Part shown: positions 46,409-57,692 of the stretch, in pieces
How positions within the stretch are numbered: position 1 is the stretch's first letter
How the letters are laid out: every line of letters begins with the position of its first letter
Source: Voacanga thouarsii
Taxonomy: Eukaryota > Streptophyta > Magnoliopsida > Gentianales > Apocynaceae
Assembly (NCBI GenBank): GCA_026120185.1
Contig: JANUWF010003379.1
Span: 930,001-994,000, forward strand
DNA: 64,000 nt
Direction: 5' to 3'
Position numbers and translations under genes: made by a program
Notes under the pieces: generated by a model
Databases searched by the model: none
What the model saw: only the letters and a program-made list of their open reading frames with translations
Told to the model about the DNA's origin: nothing

Positions 46409-49400
46409 TGTAACAACCCACAACATAACTGCCCAAAAAGGGCAGGGATGTCGCCCCGTTAAAAAGATCAGGGGTCTTTATAACTAGGAAAAGAAATATC
46501 ACAAGTCCAAAATAATTTAAAACTTATTACAATTCAAAATAAAGTCTACAAATATCTCAGATTACATAAAAAGAATAATCCTCAATCAGGATCCAAAAAA
46601 TAAAGAAATAAAGACAGGAATCTTTTAGTAACACGCAATCTTGCTAAAGCTACTACTTCTTGAAATATAACATCAAATGAGTGTGAGAAATACATCTCTG
46701 TAAGCCCTATGTGTGCTCATGATTGAGTTAAAATAAATTTTTTGAATGCACTTTGAATACAGTTATTAAAATTTGATTGCAAGTCAAACATTTTCCATAA
46801 ATAAAGCGAGTGGTATCAATCATATCTAAAATCACAATAGTTTGTAATATAGAAAACCACTCAAAACAAATGGCTATTAAACCTTGCATTATAACCTTGC
46901 CATGAAATCCTGCATCATGACAAATACTGTGAAACCCTGCATCACAGTGTAGTGGGTGTATGGCTTACTAGGTAAGATACTCATCTATCTCATACCCCAA
47001 CTTACTAGATGTCCATCCCGAAATATCAATCCACTTGGATTAAGGAGCTAGCTCAGACCGGCTTGACTCACTTGCACTGTCCCTAATCAAGATCGAGTTC
47101 ACCTCCCGAAGGTGGCCACTTATCGGAAAGCTGGTTCATTCCCTCTCAAGCTAGTACTAGTTGCTTACCTTTATTGAGTACTCAACATTTCAGTGTATTA
47201 ATCAAAATCCAATCTCCATGGAAATAATTCCAACAAACTTGGACATATAAGAATGAATACCAACAGTTTAGTTATAAATTCGTTTTGCAATTAAAGGTGT
47301 TTTCCATTAAAATCTTTATTTGTTAGAAACTTTCAAAATCCAGTCAAGCTTGCATTCCAGATATCCACATCATTGATATAATAAACATTTCCAAAACAAC
47401 TTGCAATTCAGAGCTTTTATAGCATATATTTAATGTAGGGACTTACCTGATTCCTTAGCCTTACAGGTAAGAGGTTCTCCCGATAGTTCGTTCAACTGGA
47501 CATAGTCACGTCTAAAGAAAATATAAAGATTATGTCATAACCTTCTCTATGACCTTTAAACTAACATAGTATCCAAAATAGTCTAACTACTATCATCTTG
47601 ACATCAAATAGTTCAAACTAATGAACTTCTTCACCTAAAATATAGCAGGGCAAACATGGAATACATCATGCCACTCAAACAAACTCAATTAAAACAATCA
47701 CTAAAGAATGGATTCTAGAATCTAAAACTGACTAAATACTTTATTAAATAAATAGTTAAATAAATATCTAGATACCTCCTAATAAATAAATAAATGATTA
47801 AATAAATAAACAAATATTTAAATAATTACATCAATTAATTAATTATATAGATAAGTAAATAAATAAATAATTAATTAGATAAATAAATAAGTAAACAAAT
47901 ATTTAATTAAATAAATAAAAATAAAATAAGTAAATAAAAAACAAAGTATCTAAGTCATAACATTAAAATAAGTTAATAAATAATTAAATTAATTAGTAGC
48001 AACTAAATACTTAAAGGATTCATTTTGAAAAGGGGTTACTAAACAGTGATTCTATGATACAATTGTTAACAAAGGCTGTACTCTGATATTAGCAAAACAA
48101 GTTGTACTCAGATATTAGCAAAACAATTTATAAACCTTGAGTTTTAAAGTACTGATAACCATATTAATAAATAAATAATAGTTTTAGAACTAATTTTAAT
48201 TGATAAATGGGTTCAAACGTAAGCTTCATTAAATTGCAGATTTACAGAATCATACAACATTAGAAAAAATGACTTTAGAGACAAAACTAACTGAATCCAT
48301 AGCCATCAGTTACAGAAATCAATAGCTCTGCTTACAAACCAAACAATCCATGAAGACTTCACAAAATACAGTTAACAATATAATAGGTAAGAAGACATTT
48401 CGACATCTCATCCCCCTACTGTCCACATGCTTTAACTCCAAAGAAAACCCGGAGCCTTAAACAACAACCCATAAACCATAATCATGCTCCAATAGCAAAA
48501 CAACAATAATCACAAATCTAGTTAGGTGGGGCATTATCAAACCTCACGCTAAACTATTCGGTCACAAAAACAAATCAGCAGCCTATAATCTATAGAGAAA
48601 GAAAGAAACAGAAAGGATTCACAATATTACTTGCAGATAGGGGTCTTCTGGTCACGAAAATTCGTCGGTCCTATGCCAAGAATGGGAAGTAAACCACGGC
48701 CTCAAAAGATTGTTGATTAGAGGAAAAGAAAAATTTGTAGAAGAGCTTTGGCTGTGTGTAGTTTTTGTTTGATAGTGAAATAGAGAAAATCAGAAGAGTG
48801 ACAAGGGGAGAGTTTGTGATGTGCTCAATAGATTTCTGGGGCTCTCCATGCTTGTTTGTGACTAGAAGAGTTAGGATAGCTCCTGAACTCTGTAGTCCCA
48901 GGCTTTTGAAAATCAACATTTTGATTGGGATAGAATTCTACAGGCTTCTGGCTTTGTTTCCCTACATGAAGAATTGAGGAGAAAGGAAACACGGAGAAAA
49001 GAGCTCGGCGGACTGGCCCAGGGCGCTGCCCAATATAAGCTTGGCTATGCCCAAGTACTGCCTAGCTGAGCCTGGCTGCACCCAAGCACTGCCTAGGCCA
49101 TGGCTGGGCACGGCTAGGCAATCTTGCCTGGCCATGTACTGGGCAATGTCGGGTACGGTTGGTGTATAGCCACGCCAGGCTTTGCATTGGCAGCTATGCA
49201 TAGCCTCCTAAGGCTTTGCACCAGCCTCCCAAGGCTTGATGTAAATTTCTTTTTTTTTTTTTAAACAAAAGTCAAACCTTTTTATACATAAAATAAATTC
49301 CATATTAAATATATATTTTTTTCTTTTTTTTCAATGAGTTCAAAGGACTTTAAACATTTTTTTTAACAAACAAAATTATTTAGAAAAAATAAAATCCTTT

Positions 49401-50072
49401 TAGATTTCAACTTGGGCAAAAAAAAAAAAAAAGAAAAAAGAAAGCACCTTTAATATGTGTGTATATATGTACACACATATATATATTCCCTTTATTTTCA
49501 CAATAATTAATAGCAAAACAACACGTTACTATTTTGGAAGAAAAGAATTAAATTACAAGCAATAAAAGTATTACCTATATAAATTTTTTGACTAGAAAAT
49601 AAAGAAAATAATTTATATAAATTCCTGATTAAATACCATAAAGTAAAATTTAGCTCACCAAGCTGTCTTTAAGCTAGAGGAAACAAAAAAGAAAAGAATA
49701 GGAAAAAATGTAGAGGAGTTGGGATTCAAACTTAAATCACCAAGGAATATAATCCAATCTTTAACCACTTAGACCACAATAACTCTTGTGTCTTTTTTCC
49801 CCATCAAATTAGCTTCACTTTCCCATCTAGACATCACACATGCTCCCAAGCGCCCTAAACTCATCACAATTCACTCTATTTAAGGGTAAAGAATATTACC
49901 AGCTTGCTAAACAAACCCAAACCCAAATAAGTACAAGAACAAACACACACATCCACATACACACAACCATAAAGTAATTTGGATCACTACCAAAATTTAA
50001 ATGTTCATGAAAGATGTTATGCAATGAACCCTCAGTCTCCATTCCAAGGTTAGGGTTTAGATGGGTATTACA
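46409..50072 (-). repeat. 5' LTR of the chromovirus element (3,664 bp)
   Basis: TGTAACAACCCACAAC...GATGGGTATTACA in plus view. Aligns along its length with 38,796-42,143. An extra segment at about 48,835-49,140 is missing from the other LTR; it includes GC-rich short repeats built on ctgcctagcc/gcccaagcactg (49,015-49,150). Confidence 0.93.
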
Positions 50073-50728
50073 AGCTTATAGTTCCTATGTGTAAATTTGA
50101 AGTTAATTCCTATGTTTTCTTCTTTAGGTTTCAAGCAGTGATTAAAAAAAAAATTCAATGATCTTGAAACCCATTGTAGCTTCTTAGATAACCATCAATT
50201 AACATGTCCAAGCTTATTTCCATTTATGTATTGTTATGCCAATATGTTATATGAGGTAGTTGTAGCTAATTCCATTATATATTTTCACATGAATTTCAAT
50301 GCACATGGGTTTTGTTGCATTGAAATTACCTTAAAAATTACGCTAGTTTTTTTTAATAAATATATATAGGAAAAATGCTCAGTGAAAGTAACATTCTATG
50401 TAGAAGATTTGTCTAACCGATTGATGTATCTTGGAGTTTAAATTGGATTTAATTTGATTGACAAAATACTTTGTTTGGAGTGAGATGTGAAAAGAAAATG
50501 GGAAAGGGAAAATTAATGTTTTTAATATCATCTATCCTTCAACTGGCATATTCACTGCCAATTTTATTCCTAGCAACAAACTCATCTCAGTTGTGCTTCC
50601 AGCTATTCTCAACCTTATGTTCGTTCACCAAATTCTTGTACAACATCTATGTTTGAATTTTGTGATTCTCATTGGAGTTCATCTTCTTTGTTCTTATACT
50701 TCTTCTTACTTTTGTAGGAAAAGAAAAT
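50073..50728. other. Unassigned sequence between chromovirus LTR and WEB-like pseudogene
   Basis: Starts with agctt, the right flank of the chromovirus insertion. AT-rich with no recognisable coding segment. The part nearest the pseudogene (50,640-50,728, pyrimidine-rich and ending tttttgtagg before aaaagaaaat) could be old leader or intron sequence of that gene. Confidence 0.45.
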
Positions 50729-52510
50729 ATGATGAATGGTGGAGAGTTGTGGAAGAAGAGATCTAGCTCAATTAAAGCTATTGCAAATATGTATGGTGAA
50801 TGAGTTTGTGAAATTAGGCTGGCTAGGAGAAAGCCTCCACTGAGCTACTCTAAGGTATGATAAATTACAGCTACACTTTGTTAAAATCTGTATTTGAAAC
50901 TTGAAGTTCCATTGCATTTCGTAGGTGTAGCAATTTCTTCTATTCTTTTTTAAAATATTGAGATGTATGCAGAACCCATCTTCAAGAGCAAGAGACTTGA
51001 ACCAGTAGGAAGAGAAACTGGCTAGTTTAAGAAGAGTAGAGGTATTGAAGAATCTGAGGAAGTGAAACCTAAATCTAAGCTTTTAGATGCCAAGAACATA
51101 GTGTATAATCTGAATTTGAGGATTGAAGAATCAAATTCAAGAGCAAGAGCATAGATGGATACCTAGAGAAATTGAAGAAGAATAGGAGAGGTGAAAAAGA
51201 TTGCAAGAGGAGCACAACTTTTATTGTGTTGAAATAATAAAGGAACTAGAAGTTGTAAAACAAGAATTGAGCAAGCTCAAGCTTGAGATGGCTTCTCTCT
51301 TGGATGAAAAATGAATAGCAAAGAAAGAAATAGAAGAATAAAATATGAAAGTGAAATCATATTCAAGTTTCATAGAGGCTCTCAAGAAGAAGATCGAGGA
51401 AATTCAGTAAGAGCATGTACTGGTTAAGTTTGCTCGAATTGAGGCCATTAAGGAATATGAAGCCATTGAATCCAAGAGGAAATATAAGGCTGAGAAACAC
51501 TCTGCTGCAATGGAGGAAAATAGAAGGAGAATCAATGACATGAATACAGATATTGATGCCTCAAAAGAGCTTGCAACAAAACTAGCTATCACAAATTCAG
51601 ATGTCACTATGCTGGAGAAAGAAATAAAGTAAGTTAATGAAATAGGCAATATGATTGAAAGAAACCAGAGTAAAAAAAATTTGGGTTTGTTCCTCTAGAT
51701 GGAATATTAAATAATATGGATTTACTGATCATAAAAGAACTAGACTTAGTAAAGAAGGAATTAGCTTCTCTTATACAATAAGGTTTTAAATTCATGGCTT
51801 CCATGGATATCATAAGGACTGAGCTAAAAAAATGTCTCAATAGAAACAACTTGAGTAAAGAAAAGGGAAGAGAAACCATTCAAGAGGCTTGAATGCAAGC
51901 TCCTATAGGGGAAGGCTAAATTGGAAGCTGCATCACTGGATGAAGAACTGGCTAAATCAATTGTGTGAAATTTATCCCTCACTCTTAAGCAATTAAAGAT
52001 AGAAGCTGAAATAGCCAAGAAAGAAAGAAGAAACTGCTAGCATCAAGGTAGAATTTAATGAAATCGAATCTGAGATCAACTTAGCTAATGAAAGATTATA
52101 GGTAGCAAAAATTTGAATACGAGTACTTGAGAGGTCATGCAACAAAAGCTGAAGAAATTGTAGATAAAAATGTTGCAGCTGCCCAGGCTTAGATAGAATC
52201 TTTAAAAGCCAGCAAGAAGGAAATTATGATTAAAATTGAAACGGCTAAGAGAGAAAATAGGCAGCTAAGAATAGAGGAAATGCAACAAGTTAATAGAATA
52301 GAGAATCAATTACTACAAATAGAAAGATAGATAATGAATAAGAAAGTTGGTGGCAAAACTATGAAAAGAAAATAGCACATGATAAGACAATATTTCCAGC
52401 TACACCTTCTACAAAATCAACACAGAAATGGAAAAACTACTCCATCAAGATGAGGAAAACCTTAAAAGCCAGCATTTCCTACATTTCAGGGTACAACTTC
52501 TTTCACAGTT
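50729..52510 (+). pseudogene. WEB/PMI2-type (DUF827) coiled-coil protein pseudogene
   Basis: Exon 1 (50,729-50,854) starts MMNGGELWKKRSSSIKAIAN and has one stop. A GT-AG intron (50,855-50,972, 118 bp) separates it from exon 2, which continues in phase as NPSSRARDL. Exon 2 is a long coiled coil read through many stops and shifts: AKNIVYNLNLRIEESNSRAR (~51,090), KELEVVKQELSKLKLEMASL (~51,240), HVLVKFARIEAIKEYEAIES (~51,415), SAAMEENRRRINDMNTDID (~51,500), LATKLAITNSDVTMLEKEIK (~51,570), NEIESEINLANER (~52,058) and ASKKEIMIKIETAKRENRQL (~52,210), ending near KASISYIS (~52,465). This order matches WEB-family proteins involved in chloroplast photorelocation and actin control. Because the intron is kept, it is not a processed copy. 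Confidence 0.78.
50855..50972 (+). other. Retained intron in the WEB-like pseudogene
   Basis: taag|gtatga at the donor and gatgtatgcag|aac at the acceptor. The frame is preserved across it (YSK then NPSS), so the intron is phase 0. Confidence 0.65.
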
Positions 52511-52577
52511 AGGAGAAAAACAAAGGTAATGCTAAATATTACCAACTCCTATAGTGGCAAAAGCTATAAAATAAATA

Positions 52578-52816
52578 TGTAAGGGTATTGAAAAATAATA
52601 ATACTTCATGAATTCATTTTTATACGGTATTATATAGTAAATTACAAGAGAATAATATTACTCCTGAATCTAAATAGATATCTGATCAAATCATTCCATT
52701 TAAGGGATAAAACTAATATAATTATATCATTTCAGTTAAAAGGTTTAAAATTGATCTTCCTAATCTATATACAACTCATTATCCTAATCAATTTACAGCT
52801 TTTTTACATCGTAACA
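52578..52816 (-). repeat. 3' LTR of a truncated Copia element (239 bp)
   Basis: Plus view TGTAAGGGTATTG...CATCGTAACA. On the minus strand it follows the coding end LNLRGSVTM and a purine tract TTGAGGGGGAG, the normal order of RNase H, polypurine tract and LTR. No second LTR was found to the right. Confidence 0.75.
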
Positions 52817-53640
52817 CTCCCCCTCAAGTTGAGGAATAGATGTCTTCCATTCCCAGCTTGAAAATAAGATTATAAAAACTCAAACTGTTTAACCTTATTG
52901 TTAGAACATCAGCTAATTAGTGTTTTGACGGAACATAGGACATACATAGTAACCCTTTCTCCAAATTTCTTTAATGAAATATCTGTTAATTTCATATAAT
53001 TTGTCCTATCATATTGTATATGATTGTGAGAAGTATTGATAGCTGACCTGTTGTCACAACAAAGCCTTATAAGACCTTCCTATTTGACTCTCAAATCATC
53101 TAGAATAATCTTTAGCCAGAGTAATTCACATAGTCCTTAAGCAATAGCCTTAAAGGATGACTTTGCCACCACATTCTATTTCTTCTCCCGTATGTCACTA
53201 GATTACCTCTAAGAAAAGTATAATATCCCATGACTGATCTTCTATCTACTAGGAAATCTACATAATTAGCATTGATGTAAGCTTCTAGAGCAAGAGTATT
53301 ATTCTTTTTTAACAAAATGCCTTTTCCTGGATTACCTTTCAAGTAATGTAGCACCCTATAAGTTGCTTGAAGATGAGGTTCTCTTGAATCATGCATGAAT
53401 TAATTGATTATGTTCACATAGTATGCTATGTCTAGTTGAGTGCAAGGTATATGAGTCTACCAACCAACCTTTGATACATTCTTTTATCCACACCTAGTTG
53501 TTTTTTTGCTTTTCTCAACTTATGGTTTAGATCTATTGGGGTAGAGACTAGCTTACACCTAATCTTTCTTGCTTTTGTCAATAAATCAGTTGTACTTCTG
53601 TTAGGATATGGATGGAATATGTCACCTCTGTACCATCCTT
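52817..53640 (-). pseudogene. Copia RNase H region, 5'-truncated element
   Basis: Reads HDSREPHLQATYRVLHYLKG, NPGKGILLKKNN and VDRRSVMGYYTFLRGNLVTY (53,112-53,396). Further on come DNRSAIS (~53,050, after LIRLCC) and the C-terminal block YDRTNYMKLTDISLKK (~52,975-53,020). Upstream at 53,400-53,620 a faint region (THIPCTQLDIAYYVNIIN) matches the end of the Copia RT connection. Nothing earlier in pol is seen, so the element was cut near 53,640. Stops and shifts are frequent. It sits immediately downstream of the WEB-like pseudogene. Confidence 0.85.
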
Positions 53641-53649
53641 TCTTGTTGT

Positions 53650-56356
53650 GTGCTTTAATTGGCTACTACTACTACTATGTAGTGAGTAAGAATATGTATG
53701 ATGGCCCAGAACAAAAGTTGATAAGTGCAATAAGATGAACATTTTGGTGTAAAATAAGTTTTCGTGGGTATTATCGTAATTTTGACCGCATGACCAAATT
53801 TGGCTATATAAGAAGAAGAATGGTGGTGGAAGGCTGTTTTTAGTATATTACAAATTGACAGCATAAGCTTATTCCATGAAAAAAAAGGAAAAGGAAATAG
53901 AAAAGCTTATTACTTGAAGCTTCCTATATAAGCTTTTACATAAAGCTTCTTACATAAGTTTATTACAAACTTTTCACATAAACTTCTTAACAACTATAAA
54001 TAGAGAAAAAATGAGAAGACGAAGAAGGGAATCAAGAGAAGAGAAAGAAAAAGCTAGAGGATAATTAAGAAAATGGTAGCAAATGAGAAAATTCCACTTC
54101 ATCACATAGCCAACAATAACCCACAATACCATTGATGAATGTTTAACCTTGTGATAGTATCTGGTCACAAGAATAGCGGTGGATCTATATAAAAATAGAC
54201 TAGGAACAGGCCATAACAAGAACGAAAAGGAGAGAAAAAGAAAAGGGAAAAAAAAGAAAGTTAGAAGAAAATCAAGAGAAAAATAAGGAAGAGTGAGAGA
54301 GAAGAATTTTTGAAAGAGAGAGAGAGAGAGAGAAGAACTTGGAGCTTTTCAAGATTGGAGAATTCAATACACAAGGTAAAAGCTTGCACTTCATGAATTA
54401 AAGTTGTAGAGTAAATCATAAGGATTATCTTCGTATTAATTTTGTTGAAAAATTCATGGGAAAATATGATTTATACTTGGAAAAATACTATATTCTTGGG
54501 CTGTTGTGTGTGCCGGCGGACTTGGAAGGCTATGTACTATGTTTTATATGTTGGATGAAGGTGTTTTGATAGTGGTTTGGATGGTTGTTCATGGCTGCCA
54601 AGAAAGAATATGGAAATGGAATGAAAAAGGGTTTAATTGTTGAAGAAAAATGAAATATTGTGGTTGTTGTTAATGGCTGTTGATTTTGGAGTTGTTAAAT
54701 TTAAATATGCTGAGTTGTTTGAATCTGAAAATCAGAGAGTTAAAAGGGTGTTAAGATGGAAAATGAAATGGATTAAGAGTTGTATAAGTATTTTGATTAA
54801 AGGAGAATGAATGGATAATATTAATTTGCAAGAAAAATGCTTGAATCATGGCAAAAGCTGGACTGATTTGCTCCAGCAGTTCTGTGCTGGATCTGAAACG
54901 GTGAAATGGAATTTATGAAATTATAGTTAAAGATCTTAGGAGCATTTTGGTAAAAATTTGAAGCTAATTGGAGCTGTATATAAAAAAGATATGCTAAAAA
55001 CAAGACTATGTGCCAAAGGTGTAAAATGCAGAATTTAAGAATAAATGCAATCATGATATGTGCCATTCAATGAGAGAAATACGTGATTCACATCAGAAGT
55101 CTTGTGAATGGTATGTGAGCAAAGGAAATAGGGAAATGAAGAGAAGAATGACTAAGGAGGATGAATATAGTTGAGCTTGTCAAGGAATGTTTAATTTCCC
55201 AATTCATGCATAATGATAGCTTGCGAACTTAAGGTTACTAAGTGAAGTGGATATCAATTTATAGTGTAGGTGTGAGTGTATCCTATTTGAATTAGTGAAG
55301 CTTAAGTATGAATAGCAAGAACATAAGGTGAGTTCCCTTAGAATTTATCTAAAATAATGAATGTGAAATGAATATTATGTTTTGATTTTTCTGAGGAAAC
55401 GTGTGATTTTCCTGTATAGGTATACTTCTATATCATGTTATGGTTTGAAATGGTATATTTCTTGCAAATGATATTTTGAGGTCTTAATGACTAAATATTT
55501 CATAAGCTTGAAATTATCAGAAATAAACCTTTTGGCTTTCATGAACAAAGTTTAGATTTCCTGAACAAGAAATCCTTAATATTCTGAAATAAAGGATTTC
55601 TACACGAAATTATTATTTCTTTGGAACATGAAGATTTGCTACATGTGAATATTTATTTAATGCCTTCTTTCTCACTTATGGTTTAAGAACATAGCATTAT
55701 GTTACAAAATTTCAAATTTCATGATTTATGAGTAGAGGGTAGGAAATTATGATTTTTCTTATTTTTTATGGAACAAAATGTGACTCTTGAAATATAAGGC
55801 ATGATAAATTGTGAAAATTCTTGAATTTGTTTCCTTTTGGAACAAAAACCTAGATTTGCTTAATAAAACACTTTTTAGACTCATGTATGCATAATTTATG
55901 GCAATACCCAATGGTTTCTAATGCGTGAAGGACATTTTATCATTCGATGCTATGGTTTTCGAAATTAAATTCTCGATATGAAATCAATCTTTGGAAAAAT
56001 GAATTTTTTGGCCCCAAAAATGGATTTTCTGGACATTCCTAAAGGAATTGTGATAGCAGATTGGTCTTGTGAACCAGTGAAGACATTGAGTGCTCAACAA
56101 GGACTTTGATTTTTGTATTAGCCTGCGTTAAAAGTTGATGACCCCAAGTAACCTAACTAGTTCTGGAGATTATCTGAATCCAAACGGGGCGATAGGACAT
56201 TAAGATTAGCTGTCATAGTAGCCGTTTAGTGCTTAGCAATTGCTTATGCCTTGTGTGCATATTATTTTAGGTTGCTCACTGTTGTTGAGCGAGAACACCT
56301 GATGTGTTCAACCCCTTGTCACGTCGATAGTGATTAACGCTCGGATTGGGACCCCT
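53650..56356 (+). mobile_element. Partial chromovirus-type LTR, plus orientation
   Basis: The right part (56,080-56,356) is homologous to 60,240-60,530 of the solo LTR below: both contain aaggactttga, gaccccaagtaacct, an aggacatt segment and ggattgggacccc. Upstream it has a TATA-like tataaatag (53,995-54,003), a GA-rich transcribed-leader-like zone and a GA microsatellite (54,317-54,334). Similarity outside the right part is weak, so it is a related but different LTR family or an older copy. It is cut at its right end by an oppositely oriented LTR. The left limit is uncertain. Confidence 0.6.
54317..54334. repeat. GA microsatellite
   Basis: About nine ga units within the LTR leader-like zone. 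Confidence 0.85.
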
Positions 56357-57337
56357 TGTAACACCCAATATATTCCATGTTGTAGTAGGCCTTGACTTCA
56401 TGGGATGTCACCTCGTCTGATCTCCCAAACAAGGGGTCTTTATAACAATTGCTAACTTAATACACAACGGAATCTAGAACAAGAAATGATCAGTTTAATC
56501 AGAAGAACATTTTTGTGAGATAAAAATTTTTAGAAGTATGGGAGGAATTTTCGATCGCAAATTAAGAAAAACTGAGCAAGAATTTGGAAAATCTAAGAGA
56601 CACCATTAAGCTCAATTTAATGCGTAGATCACATTGATAAAATAAAAAGTTTTCCCGATTGAGATGAATAGTACATTTATCTATGGTGATTTTGATAAAG
56701 TGTAGGTACTCATAGTAATATATCAGAAAAACACGAAACTATATCAGTAAAATGTTTATTCAACACACTTTGTGATTCCAAGAGATTTGAAAGCCGAAGA
56801 ATGTTAGCTTTTAAAGCTTTGTTTTAAATATGTCAGGATGACTCAATTCCATAACCGAAAAATATTTCATTATATTGAAAATATTTCTTCACCCATAAGG
56901 AATTAATAATCTAAGTATTTCACAAACTCAGGAATTTTACAATTATAGTGTTTTAGAAAGAACCTAGCTGAACCGGGGTTTAAAAATCAAGGGACTCACC
57001 TCGAATCATTGTTGCTTAGCAAGGTAAATATTCGCTAAGTCGTCACAAAAGATTTACAATGAACGGCCTACAATGATAACCATTCATAACACAATTAGTA
57101 TTCTACGCCTCGATGACAATGCACACATATAGCTAAATATATGTTCATCTAAGGGTATTGCTCCATTTCATATTTCATTTCATACTTGAAATGAAGTATG
57201 ATCCTTTCATACTTGTAATTCATTTCCTTATTTCATCTACTTCACAAGAATACAAAGCCTTCATATACACAATTACCTTTTCATTCATCCATAAACATAA
57301 TTACTGCATGAATTCATTTGTTCTTTAGTGGGAATTC
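56357..57337 (-). mobile_element. Chromovirus-type LTR fragment, minus orientation, left part
   Basis: Begins TGTAACACCCAATAT. The next 100 bases (gatgtcacctcgtctgatct, then caaggggtctttataac) are the reverse complement of the pattern at the end of the solo LTR (61,105-61,160: aaagacccctagtctga and cagacggggtgacatc). It therefore runs opposite to the LTR on its left. The solo LTR inserted into it at aattc, and it resumes at about 61,209. Its far end is not identifiable. Confidence 0.7.
57333..57337. repeat. Target-site duplication AATTC, left
   Basis: Matches 61,204-61,208 on the other side of the solo LTR. Confidence 0.9.
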
Positions 57338-57626
57338 TGTAATAACCCGCCTTGCGTAAAGCATTTGTGTAGAATAGTCTTTTTTAAAATAAAAATACAT
57401 ATACAAATAAATTAATGATATATTTTCTTTTCCTTATTATTAATAATATTATTAAGGTTACAAATTAATAATATTATTCATAGTGTTATAATATAGCCAT
57501 CACTAGTGCTATTATTATTGTTAATATTAGTATTACTATTATTTTTGCTAATATAATTATTAATTTTATTTCATTTTATCCTATTTTATTTTAGTTTATT
57601 TTATTATCATATTTATTATTATTATC

Positions 57627-57692
<66 letters not shown>

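Larger units (their letters stand above)
38796..50072 (-). mobile_element. Chromovirus-type Ty3/Gypsy element with long LTRs
   Basis: Two similar long LTRs (38,796-42,143 and 46,409-50,072) flank a 4.27-kb internal region coding on the minus strand in the order protease, RT, RNase H, integrase, chromodomain-like tail. LTR ends are TGTAACACCC and, on the right, GGGTATTACA, near-perfect inverted termini. Flanking pentamers are ggctt and agctt (4 of 5 match). The tRNA-iMet-like primer site and LTR length fit the Tekay/Del group of plant chromoviruses; this lineage call is inference. The internal region is shorter than usual because most of gag is not recognisable. All reading frames are broken. 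Confidence 0.92.

Noticed and set aside
51404..52018. Minus-strand frames rich in Ser and Phe
   Set aside because: Shadows of the plus-strand coiled-coil WEB-like pseudogene, whose A-rich codons give hydrophobic complements.
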